NCBI GenBank assembly: GCA_940337035.1
Contig: CALNHX010003615.1
Location: 81,664 to 145,663 of the forward strand
DNA from: Agriotes lineatus
Lineage: Eukaryota > Arthropoda > Insecta > Coleoptera > Elateridae
Direction of reading: 5' to 3'
DNA: 64,000 nucleotides
Part shown: positions 30,771 to 40,490 of the stretch, one piece after another
How positions within the stretch are numbered: the stretch's first letter is position 1
Layout of the letters: each line of letters opens with the position of its first letter
Notes under the pieces: model-generated
What the model saw: only the letters and a program-made list of their open reading frames with translations
What the model was told of the DNA's origin: nothing
The model's database searches: none
Made by a program: the position numbers and the translations under genes

Positions 30771-32313
30771 CCTATTAGGGATATAACAGGACGAACCCAA
30801 TACAATATCCACTTATACATTAATATAAAACTAAATGTTTTAAACTTTAAATATGAAAAACTAAAAAAACTGTCCAACTCACAAAATATACATGGTAAAG
30901 GCCACAATAAACACATTAATATAGAATTTTATAATTGCTAATTTAGTAATTTAGTTCATCCAGGAAACACCCTGGAATACAGCATTTTTTTAAATTTCAG
31001 GAGGTTCAAATAAAAAATATCAATGTCCAAAAACAAATTGTTGTATGTTCTGCACATTCTTAAGATAGGAGAGTTATTGAATGCAAATGTGTTAAAACAG
31101 GGGATGTTAAACAATGGCGGTAATCGTAAAGAGCGAGGTGGAGCGTTGAAATTAATGTATTGTAAAATTTGGGGACAATCGATGACTGAGTTTACTATTT
31201 TGTAGAGAAGCATAACATCGGCTATTTTACGTCTCTCTGCCAAACTTAACATCCCCTGCTGCTGAAGACTACTATTATAATTATTGATGGGTATATTCAG
31301 TTTCATATAGAGATGCTTAATAAATCTTTTCTGTACTCCCTCTACTCTATTTATATAAATAGAATATTGTGGATTCCATATAGTAGATGCATAATTGATG
31401 ATACTATTAATGTAGGAGTAATATAAACACATATGTGTTTTGAGATTTCGAAAAGGCTTTGCAGTTCTTATAATAAAACCCAACAACCTATTAGCTTTTT
31501 TGGTAATGTAATCTATATGGCTATCATAAATCAGTTTACCATCAAGAATAACACCGAGGTCTCTGATTGTTTCGGTTGGCTTGATGTATACGTTGTTAAG
31601 TTTGTATTGAAATTTTATAGGCTTCTTATTTCGTGTAAAACTTATATGGTGGCATTTATCAATATTTAATTTTAATTTATTTTCTGAACAATAATTTTGA
31701 AATCTAGTTAAATCTTCTTGGATTTTAGAACAATCTGATACGGATTTAATTGTGTGATAAATTTTGAAGTCATCGGCATACAATGACGTTTCACAAAACT
31801 GAAAAATGTTATTAATGTTGTGTAAATAAATGTTAAATAATAAAGGACCAAGGTGAGATCCCTGGGGCACTCCAGACCTAACGTCGATGTACTCCGATGT
31901 GTACCCCCTCAGACTAACAGCCTGCGAACGATTCGATATATATGAAATAAACCAACGAAGCAAGTCGCCATGCACACCAACCTCAGCAAGCCGCCGACCC
32001 AAAATCTGATGATTTACTTTGTCGAACGCCTTGCTGAAATCGGTGTACACGGCATCCACCTGAATTCGTTCATCCAAAGATCTATGGATATACTCAGTAT
32101 ATTCAATTAGGTTTGTAGTAACTGATCTTCCGCTAAAAAATCCATGCTGTTGAGTTGGCAAATATTTTTTTACATGATTGAATAAAGTTTCATACACAAT
32201 AGATTCAAAAACTTTTGCGAGTATTGAAAGCTTAGAGATAGGTCTATAACTCTCCACCTTACAAACATCTCCGGATTTAAAAATTGGCACAACGATAGCT
32301 TTTTTCCACTAAC
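30738..32313 (-). mobile_element. 5'-truncated Jockey-superfamily LINE nested in the Gag pseudogene
   Basis: 3' end is a (TAAA)n tail (TTTATTTA repeats at 30738-30770 on the plus strand); 5' end is cut inside the RT (TGGAAAAAAGCTATCG). Flanking GTTTTT at 30732-30737 and 32314-32319 is the apparent target duplication. Younger than its host and absent from block 2. Confidence 0.85.
30956..32310 (-). CDS. LINE reverse transcriptase, 5'-truncated but open
   Basis: About 450 codons without a stop, open to the truncated 5' edge (WKKAIVVPIFKSGD; no ATG at the start). RT motifs are intact: NYRPI-like SYRPISKLS, QVDAVYTDFSKAFDKVNHQI, SGVPQGSHLGPLLFNIYL and SLYADDFKIY with the catalytic YADD. These are followed by LGVILDGKL, a thumb region, VQKRFIKHLYMKL and the C-terminal RRKIADVMLLYKIVNS..RSLRLPPLFNIP. 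The N-terminal endonuclease is missing, so it cannot mobilise itself. The family is the same general type as the broken copy at 13.1-14.2 kb. Confidence 0.88.
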
Positions 32314-33143
32314 GTTTTTTGAACTAACTTAACGTTATATATTTCTTTATTATTTTCCCTTGTCTATAGATCAATAAAAAACATAGGTAGAAGATCTTTT
32401 GTAACGCGATGTTTAATATTCCATGTGTTGATTACATGGTGGTCAAGTGTTTCTAATTTTGCTTTTAGCGATTCCAAGTCTGACGATGGATGGAACTTTT
32501 TAAAAACAACACAAGAATGGCTGTCTTGCTTGGGTTTGAATATGTGACACTCATTGTTACGTTTTTAAAAAATGTTAATGATTGCAGTATATTTTTCTTG
32601 AGTTTTTAGTTAAATTTTAATCAGATCGTTGCTAGTTGCTTTTATCTTTTGATAGGCCTTCTAGCACCTCCAAAAGAAGTTTGATGTTTTTCACTAGTGA
32701 CACAAAGATCGGCGGTGGTTTTGGTTCATTATTATCGTTTGATTCTTTGTCATGCTCCATACCCTCGTCTTCTGTTGTTAACTTTTCATATCTATTATAA
32801 GTTTGAATAGGATTACGTTACCAATAACGTTTTTCATTGTCAGCATTTGTCAATTCTGGACTAGACTAAGTAATCTTCTTTTACTGCTGCAATTCACAAT
32901 TTACCAATCATATTCCTTTTGTGACGCCAGTGGTGGGAATTGGGTATTTAATATTTGCTGTTGATATTGTTGACTTACCCATAGTTGACTGTAATACATG
33001 GTATTTGGTATATTCATTTGTTGTATTGATAGTGTGTACGCCCCTGGTTGTTGGCTCATTTGTATTTGGGAATTGCAGTCATAATTGGGAGGTACTTGTG
33101 AATACGGTAATTGCAGCCTTGTAAAGTGCTGATTGAATGCCAT

Positions 33144-33684
33144 TGTGAATTAACATATGGTAAGAATAAGTAATAAAATAAAATAAAATAAAATTTAGGA
33201 TTAACCCTTGCTGATCACTCCAGTTCCAAGCCTCAACCTGGCGGCTTATACTTATTTATTGTGTGACACTTGATATCACTAGCGCACAGACACGAACTCA
33301 TATGCGAACTACGGTTACATAAAGTACATTTTGCCTGGTAATTTTTGTTTGATTTTTTTTAACTGTAATGTTGAATTTAAGTTAGCAGCTAACACGCTTC
33401 ACTTGAACATCCTCTACTTACATAACTTGTGGAACTATAAAATAACCACTAAATTTACACTACTATATGTTATTAGACAGAAAATGTACATCAAAATTCA
33501 AAATTTTATTAGTTATAAAGTATTACATATCTAAACGTGTACAATCAAAAGAAATTTTAACTTTACATTAAATTTAAAATATAGAAATAGAAACATCTTG
33601 AAATAGATAAATAAAGGGGATTCACAAAACGCAATTTATGAAATATCAGGAAACTTGATTGTTGTAAAAGATATAAGGGTTATA
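33144..33684 (-). other. Jockey 5' leader and intergenic flank shared by both blocks
   Basis: CGCTAGCGCACAGACACGA-like sequence and ATGCGAACTACGGTTACATAAAG recur near 56090-56160, and AAGTATTACATATCTAAACGTG recurs near 58046. In block 2 about 1.8 kb has been inserted between these two landmarks. Confidence 0.65.
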
Positions 33685-34205
33685 CAGGGTGTCTCTAAAT
33701 TGAAAAAAAATAACCACACATACTACAGCTCAAAATAATCCAATTTAAGTTAAATTACCTACATACTCTGAGGAGTTACAGCCATCTAAAGATGATGAAA
33801 AATTACAGGTAGGCTTTGAAAACATAATAAATTGTATTTCAAAATATACACTAATCACCACTCCCATTTTCACAAATACATAAATAAATTCTTCTCCGTA
33901 ATGAGTTTCTAAATATTCCAGGGCTTGCACAGATTGTTATTTAAAATCATTCTGAACATTTGTTACGATTTTATATTTATTGTGTTCTTTAGTATGTATT
34001 TTCAATTCAAATTTATTGTGTTTTCACGCCTACCTGTTATTTCAATTTCATACAAGAGACACAGTGAAGTATTTTTCACCATCTTAAGATAGCTGTAACT
34101 TCTGAGGGGTGGACTTTTGTATATAGGTATTTTGGGTTAAACCATCTTATTTTGAGCTCTAGTATATGTGCTTAATTTTTTTCCGCACCTTTCAGTGAAA
34201 TCCTG
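33685..34205. mobile_element. MITE with CAGGGTGT ends and TA duplication, block 1
   Basis: Ends CAGGGTGTCTCTAAA and (complement) CAGGATTTCACTGAAAGG, flanked by TA on both sides. Inverted similarity continues through AGCTCAAAATAA and GTTACAGC. The orthologous copy is at 58194-58686 in the same position relative to the zinc-finger gene, so it inserted before the duplication. Confidence 0.82.
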
Positions 34206-34439
34206 TATAACGGTTTAATTCTTAACGGAATATTGTTGATTTATCCCACCGCTGCTCAACTTTCCTATAAACCATGTAATTACATAATTTATATCTTTCC
34301 AATCCTCTTTTGTATTTATAATATTAATATAAATTGAAAACGTAATCATAATAAGTAATATAATTTTGCATGCAATTCAACTTAACATTTTTATTTACTC
34401 CGCATTCTCCTACATAGAGTATTGAATCAACGACATCAT

Positions 34440-35040
34440 CCCAAGGCTATCATTCTACTGTTTTTCTCTAGTATCTTCATATGTTTAACTACCGAACATT
34501 TATGAGTAGCTTTATACTAAAAAAATGAACAGGAATAAGGTTTTTCTCCTATATCCACCTTCATAAGATAAACTAAACTACTTTTTTTAGCCATTTTATA
34601 CTCGCGAATTGATCATGCGTAAGGTTTTTCTGCTGTATGTATCCTCATATGTCGAACTAAATCAGATTTCTGTATTGATTTATACTCGCAAATTGAACAA
34701 GAATAAGATTTTTCTCCTTATGTATTCTCTTATGTTGAACTAAGTAACTTTGATAAGCTGTTTTAAACTCACAAATCGAATCAGAATAAGGTTTTTCTCC
34801 TCTATGTGTCCTCATATGTTTACTAAATCAAATTTCTTCATTGTTTTATACTCTCAAACTGACCACAAATGAGGTTCTTTCCTTGCATGTATCCTCATAT
34901 GTTGAACTACATAACTTTGATAAGCTGTTTTAAACTCACAAGTTGAACAAGAATAAGGTTTTGCTCCTGTATTTTTATATGTTGCACCAAATGATTTTTT
35001 CGGGCTGTTCTATATTCACAAATTGAATAAGAATAAGGTT
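34440..35040 (-). pseudogene. Decayed C2H2 fingers downstream of the block 1 gene
   Basis: After the stop at 35045 the minus strand still reads EKPYSYSICEYRTARKNHLV and further finger-like units (CSTCEFKTAYQSYVVQHMR; CSICEYKSIQKSDLVRHMR; EYKATHKCSVVKHMK) with frameshifts, missing cysteines and extra stops. About six former fingers are recognisable. The end matches the end of the block 2 gene, so the ancestral protein was longer. Confidence 0.8.
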
Positions 35041-35044
35041 TTTC

Positions 35045-37096
35045 TCATGTATGTATCTTCATATGTCTAACTAAATTACTTTTCGCAGCTGTTTTAAACT
35101 TACAAATTGAACAAGAATAAGGTTTTTCTCCGGCATGTATTTTTACATGTCGAACCAAATGATGTTTTTGGGCTGTTTTATAATAACAAAGTGAACAAGA
35201 ATAAGGTTTTTCTCCTGTATGTATGATCATATGTTTAACTAAATTACTTTTCTCAGCTGTTTTATACTCACAAATTGAACAAGAATAGGGTTTATCGCCT
35301 GTACCTGTATGTATCATCATATGTTTAACTAAATTACTTTTCTCAGTTGTTTTAAACTTACAAATTGAACAAGAATAAGGTTTTTCTCCGGCATGTATTT
35401 TTACATGTCGAACCAAATGATGTTTTTGGGCTGTTTTATAATAACAAAGTGAACAAGAATAAGGTTTTTCTCCTGTATGTATGATCATATGTTTAACTAA
35501 ATTACTTTTCTCAGCTGTTTTATACTCACAAATTGAACAAGAATAGGGTTTATCGCCTGTACCTGTATGTATCATCATATGTTTAACTAAATTACTTTTC
35601 TCAGTTGTTTTAAACTTACAAATTGAACAAGAATAAGGTTTTTCTCCGGCATGTATTTTTACATGTCGAACCAAATGATGTTTTTGGGCTGTTTTATATT
35701 CGCAATTTAAACAAGAATAAGGTTTGTCTCCTGTATGTATCCTCATATGTTTAACTAAATAACTTTCCTCAGATGTTTTAAACTCACAAATTGAACAAGA
35801 ATAAGGTTCTCCTACTGCATGTATTTTTACATGTCGAACCAAATGATGTTTTTGGGCTGTTTTATATTCACAAAGTGAACAAGAATAAGGTTTTTCTCCT
35901 GTATGTATGATCATATGTTTAACTAAATTACTTTTCTCAGCTGTTTTATACTCACAATTTGAACAAGAATAAGGTTTATCGCCTGTACCTGTATGTATCA
36001 TCATATGTTTAACTAAATTACTTTTCTCAGTTGTTTTAAGCTTACAAATTGAACAAGAATAAGGTTTTTCTCCGGCATGTATTTTTACATGTCGAACCAA
36101 ATGATGTTTTTGGGCTGTTTTATATTCGCAATTTAAACAAGAATAAGGTTTGTCTCCTGTATGTATACTCATATGTTTAACTAAATAACTTTCCTCAGAT
36201 GTTTTAAACTCACAAATTGAACAAGAATAAGGTTTTCCTACTGCATGTATTTTTACATGTCGAACCAAATGATGTTTTTGGGCTGTTTTATATTCACAAA
36301 GTGAACAAGAATAAGGTTTTGCTCCTGTATGTATGATCATATGTTTAACTAAATTACTTTTCTCAGCTGTTTTATATTCACAATTTGAACAAGAATAAGG
36401 TTTATCGCCTGTACCTGTATGTATCATCATATGTTTAACTAAATTACTTTTCTCAGTTGTTTTAAACTTACAAATTGAAAAAGGTTTTCCTACTGCATGT
36501 ATTTTTACATGTCGAACCAAATGATGTTTTTGGGCTGTTTTATATTCACAAATTGAACAAGAATAAGGTTTTCCTACTGCATGTATTTTTACATGTCGAA
36601 CCAAATGATGTTTTTGGGCCGTTTTATATTCACAAATTGAACAAGAATAAGGTTTTTTTCCTGTATGTATGATCATATGTTTAACTAAATTACTTTTCTC
36701 AGCTGTTTTAAACTCACAAATTGAACAAGAATAAAGTGTCTCTTGTGTATGTGTTCTCATATTATGGTTAACTAACTCATCTTTCGCTACTGCTTTATTT
36801 TTGCAAATAAAGCATGAACTGCCTTCTGTTTTATTTTCACAGACCTTGCAAATAAAATGTTCTTCTAAAATGGTTCGGCTTGCTGCACACGTAGCAGGCA
36901 GTTCATCTTTTACATCAACTTCCTCCTGCTTGATATTCAATCCGTGATAAGCTGTGTTGTCGATAGCACCTTCGATGATGTCTTGCTGTACATGTAAGTT
37001 TGCGACTACTTTATTTTCTTGACCTTGTCGCTCATGTAAGCTGGTGGCCAGTACACTATACAAATTATTATCAAGTAATTCCTGCTTCACGTCCAT
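35045..37096 (-). CDS. Poly-C2H2 zinc-finger protein (block 1)
   Basis: 683 aa, ATG start, likely a nuclear DNA-binding protein. Residues 1-100 are acidic and lack a recognisable ZAD or other known domain. They contain three psi-K-x-E motifs (VKQE, IKQE, VKDE), candidate SUMO sites. One atypical finger (CFIC..H..H) follows, then 20 C2H2 fingers of the form PYSCSICEYKTAQKHHLVRHVKIH. A Thr replaces the usual Phe, and Tyr/Phe sits two residues after the second Cys. Finger 4 (KPFSICKF) lacks its first Cys. Linkers are mixed: TGEKP, AVGKP and a long TGTGDKP. Helices fall into about four types, repeated as five-finger units (fingers 4-8, 9-13) and three-finger units (14-16, 17-19). The ORF ends HT-stop, where TGA replaces a GGA of the TGEKP linker. 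Transcription status is unknown. Confidence 0.88.
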   Translation of the reverse strand: MDVKQELLDNNLYSVLATSLHERQGQENKVVANLHVQQDIIEGAIDNTAYHGLNIKQEEVDVKDELPATCAASRTILEEHFICKVCENKTEGSSCFICKNKAVAKDELVNHNMRTHTQETLYSCSICEFKTAEKSNLVKHMIIHTGKKPYSCSICEYKTAQKHHLVRHVKIHAVGKPYSCSICEYKTAQKHHLVRHVKIHAVGKPFSICKFKTTEKSNLVKHMMIHTGTGDKPYSCSNCEYKTAEKSNLVKHMIIHTGAKPYSCSLCEYKTAQKHHLVRHVKIHAVGKPYSCSICEFKTSEESYLVKHMSIHTGDKPYSCLNCEYKTAQKHHLVRHVKIHAGEKPYSCSICKLKTTEKSNLVKHMMIHTGTGDKPYSCSNCEYKTAEKSNLVKHMIIHTGEKPYSCSLCEYKTAQKHHLVRHVKIHAVGEPYSCSICEFKTSEESYLVKHMRIHTGDKPYSCLNCEYKTAQKHHLVRHVKIHAGEKPYSCSICKFKTTEKSNLVKHMMIHTGTGDKPYSCSICEYKTAEKSNLVKHMIIHTGEKPYSCSLCYYKTAQKHHLVRHVKIHAGEKPYSCSICKFKTTEKSNLVKHMMIHTGTGDKPYSCSICEYKTAEKSNLVKHMIIHTGEKPYSCSLCYYKTAQKHHLVRHVKIHAGEKPYSCSICKFKTAAKSNLVRHMKIHT

Positions 37097-37453
37097 TGTG
37101 ATTCTGAAAACACACCCGCAGCAAAATTTAGATACCTACATTAAGTTGCTTATGTTTATTTATTACTTTCAAATTTCCTACAACCGAATTCTAGTATGTT
37201 TACTTACATTGAATGGCATAAAATTCTACGAAGCAACAAATACAGAGTCAATCGAGCAGAAAAAATTACCGATAACTACACAAATCACCATTTTCCTGAT
37301 AAATTACATTAAATGGAATACAAAAGAATGGTAATCTTGCAGTTTACGTCTCTAACCACAAAACATTAACTAATGCGCACTTTTACTGCGCCGATTATTT
37401 TCGGTCAAATCACCAGCAATCTTGCCGCCTTAAATGTTTACTTTCTTGTTCGT
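37097..37453 (-). promoter_or_regulatory. Upstream flank of the block 1 zinc-finger gene
   Basis: GGGTGTGTTTTCAGAATCACA immediately precedes the ATG and is conserved at block 2; TTTTCAG is a possible splice acceptor. Further upstream, AAATTCTACGAAGCAACAAATA is shared with 61570 and 50165. No promoter element could be pinned down. Confidence 0.45.
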
Positions 37454-39147
37454 GAGGTAATCCTGCTGTTTAATGCTCCCATTTTGAACTACCGATCCCA
37501 GAGCTAGTAATATAGGAGGGATGCTGCAATGCTGTGGGTCGATTCTACTACCATTAGCAGTAGTTCACTTCGATAAAGAAATTGGGAAAACTATAAAATG
37601 CAAAATAAATTAACAAGACAATTAAATTTTAATTATCTAACATTATATTACAAGTCAATTATTAGCAATAAAACTGTTTCCGTTACAATGGAAATTCGAC
37701 TATTTTTGCGATTGTAAGCAACTTCCTTAATAATCTTTTTGCAGTAAAATTATTTAAAAATTACAGTAACAACCCCTAGTATAATTAAAACTACTGTATT
37801 TGTAAATAAAACTCCAAACAGTGTTAAGTTTATTGAATATAAAAAAGTGCAAAACCTGTAACTACAAACAATACATTAAATTGTTTATGAAAAAGTGCAC
37901 ATGGATTTACAAAAAATACACTGAACTGTTATTAAAAGTGCATATATATTTGCCAAAAATAAAGTAAATTGTTTATAAAAATGTACAGATGTATTTACAA
38001 GAAATAAACTTAATTGTTAATAAAAATTGTTTATATATTTACCAATAATAAATTAAATTGTCTATAAGAATGTACAGATGTATTTACAAGAAATAAACTG
38101 AATTGTTAATAAAAAATGTTCATATATTTACCAATAATAAATTGTGGATGCGAGCAAAGCGAAAGCTTCGGCGACAGTTTGGTACCTCCCAGTCGCTTTT
38201 TGAGTCGTATTTGCACGAATTTATACGGCGAAATCAATTTCATAATGATAATATTTTTTCCGAATTTATAATTGCCATAAGCCAACAATACGTATTGTAA
38301 TCTGTTATCATTTATCACTCTTTTAATAACAACATTATATTTTTGTAAATATATTTGTACTTTGTTAAAAACAATGTAATTTATTTTATGTACTTTTTTA
38401 AAAACAATTTGATTTATTTTTATGCACTTTTTTCAACTTAGTTTATTTTTGTAAATATGTGTACTTTTTATAAACAATTTAATTTATATTTATGCACTTT
38501 TTTAAAAACAGTTTAATTTATTTTTATGCACTTTTTTAATAACAACTTAGTTTATTTTTGTAAATATGTGTACTTTTTATAAACAATTTCATTTATTTTT
38601 GGTAAATATATATGCACTTTTAATAACAGTTCAGTGTATTTTTTGTAAACCCATGTGCACTTTTTTAGAAACAATTTAATGTATTGTTTGTATTTACAGG
38701 TTTTGCCCTTTTTTATATTCAATAAACTTAACACTGGAGTTTTATTTACAAATACAGTAGGTAGTATATTTCATTTCTTTTTTATCCATTTGCTGACAAA
38801 TTAAATTTTATTTAATTATACTAGGGGTTATTACTGCAATTTTTAAATAATTTTACTGCAAAAAGATTATTAAAGAAGTTGCTTACAATCACAAAAATAG
38901 TCGAATTTCAATTGTAACGGAAACAGTTTTATTGCTAATAATGTACTTGTAATATACTGTTAGATAATTAAAATTTAATTGTCTTGTTAATTTATTTTGC
39001 ATTTTTATAGTTTTCCCAATTTCTTTATCGAAGTGAACTACTGCTAATGGTAGTAGAATCGACCCACAGCATTGCAGCATCCCTCCTATATTACTAGCTC
39101 TGGGATCGGTAGTTCAAAATGGGAGCATTAAACAGCAGGATTACCTC
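37454..39147. mobile_element. Foldback element F1 (~0.7-kb arms)
   Basis: Ends GAGGTAATCCTGCTGTTTAATG and its complement CATTAAACAGCAGGATTACCTC. Arms run 37454 to about 38135 and about 38335-39147. The outer 350 bp are close inverted copies. The inner parts consist of loose tandem units of 45-60 bp (AATAAATTGTTTATAAAAATGTAC-like) in opposite orientation on each side. The 200-bp centre reads GCGAGCAAAGCGAAAGCTTCGGCG. No ORF. No target duplication recognised. Confidence 0.85.
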
Positions 39148-39247
39148 TGGCTGTATTATAGGTCTGGCAAGTTGCAATGTTAGGTCGTTCCTGTCGCATA
39201 AAGTAAAGGCAGCATTTCTTTAAATAACCTCATTAAACAATAAAAAG

Positions 39248-39799
39248 GGTAATCTCGTATTGTACGACGCCACCCATGAACTACTGTTCCTAGAGTCAGT
39301 AATCTTGGAGGGAGGAGCGAACAACTGATCGTTTAGATTAAAAGTATCTTACAACGTTGCCAGACCTTTATTGTTTGGCTTCAAAAGCTTTTGGCGCCAA
39401 ATTATTTTTAGTTTTTTAATCGTGAACAATCGTTAAACAAACGACATATCTACCTAACAGCCTTCACACCGAAGGAAATTATGTATTAATCCCCGCTTCG
39501 CCAACCGTTCAATACATTTTAGTTTGACCCTAACCGCAACACCTGCAAGAATCACGAATATGGTTTAGTGTCAAAATGTTACCTTCATTCACAAAACAGT
39601 TGGAGCTAGAACACCTCTAATCGACATTGATTTTAGGACCACGACATGCAAACTAAAACGAATTAGGCCCCAAATTGCTCGATAAGTAGACAAAGAGAGG
39701 TCTGGCAACATTGTAAGGTATTTGACATGTTAGCGATCCCTCTCTGCAAGATTACTGACTCTAGGAACAGTAGTTCATCGGTGGCGATACAAGATTACC
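39248..39799. mobile_element. Foldback element F2, related to F1
   Basis: Ends GGTAATCTCGTATTG and (complement) GGTAATCTTGTATCG. Arms of about 110 bp share GAACTACTGTTCCTAGAG, CAGTAATCTTG and GTTGCCAGACCT. The arm resembles F1 (GAACTACCGATCCCAGAG; AGTAATATAGGAGGGATG), so the two belong to one family. The 330-bp centre is non-coding. Confidence 0.8.
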
Positions 39800-39849
39800 A
39801 TTTACCTACTACGCAAGAACTTGGAGGAAGCATGAAGGACATCCATGAA

Positions 39850-40490
39850 TTTGCTACGGTATATATTGAACAGGATATATGAGATCTAACTCATACTGGA
39901 GTAAAACCGTACAGTTGCTCGTATTGTGAATACAGAACAACACAGAAAGGCAATTTAGTTAACCATATCCAAACTCATATTGGAGACAAATCATATGGCA
40001 GTACTGAATGCTAATACAGAACTTTGTAAAAAAGTAGTTTAGTTAAACATATGAAGTGTTATGCAGGACTTTTAGTTATTCTAATTGTGAATACAAAACG
40101 GCACAAAGCAGTCATCTAGTTAGACATATGCGGTCTTATACAGGAGAAAAGCCTTTTTATTGTAGTATTTGTGACTACAAAGCAATGCAGAAGCCACTTG
40201 GACTTATCTGGTCTCACACGTGGCAGAAATCTTACGATTTTTCTAATTGTGAATACATAAGAACATAGAAAGATGATTTAGCTAACCATATTCAGTCTCA
40301 TATGGCAGAAAAATCTCATGCTTGTACTGAATGTAAATACAGAACTTCGCATAGAAGTAGTTTAGTTTGACATATAAAGTTCCATACTGGAGAAAAACCT
40401 TATAGTTTTTTTTATTGTGAATATAGAACAATGCAAAGAAGTTATTTAGTTTAGCACATGAAGTCCCATACAGGAAAAAACCAAATTTTG
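39850..40490 (+). pseudogene. Decayed C2H2 zinc-finger gene (third locus)
   Basis: The plus strand reads TGVKPYSCSYCEYRTTQKGN, LVNHIQTHIGDKSYGSTEC, YSNCEYKTAQSSHLVRHMRS, TGEKPFYCSICDYKAMQK and more, with stops (TGA, TAA, TAG) and frameshifts in nearly every finger. Six to eight units are recognisable. It is on the opposite strand to the other two loci and older by its decay. Confidence 0.85.

Larger units (their letters stand above)
30345..33143 (-). pseudogene. Jockey-type LINE ORF1 (Gag), interrupted by a LINE
   Basis: Starts at an ATG (33143) giving MAFNQHFTRLQLPYSQVPPN, a Gln/Asn/Pro-rich N-terminus. The frame is broken several times. The C-terminal part reads ECAKCQ-type zinc knuckles at 30735-30540 (CAKCQRYGHTKNYC and CVKCVGNHATNEC, both CCHC). 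Gag would bind LINE RNA. A 1.6-kb LINE (30738-32313) splits it, with a GTTTTT duplication at the joints. The matching undisrupted site is in copy 2 at about 53383. After the knuckles, sequence jumps to endonuclease-like RYGRPSEDTDAIDF near 30380, implying an internal deletion. Confidence 0.75.
30340..37330 (-). repeat. Paralogous block 1 (Jockey gag + MITE + zinc-finger gene)
   Basis: Matches block 2 (about 52984-61690) in order, orientation and non-coding flanks: Jockey gag with its 5' leader, ATAAAGTATTACATATCTAA, the CAGGGTGT-ended MITE, TAACGGTTTAAT..GGAATATTGTTGA, and the zinc-finger gene. Beyond the gene's start both have AAATTCTA..AAGCAACAAATA..GAGTCAATC. A single segmental duplication explains all of these. 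Confidence 0.8.

Noticed and set aside
36475..36672. Plus-strand ORF with repeated VFLLHVFLHVEPNDVFG
   Set aside because: Antisense of finger repeats in the zinc-finger gene; same for 60932-61114.
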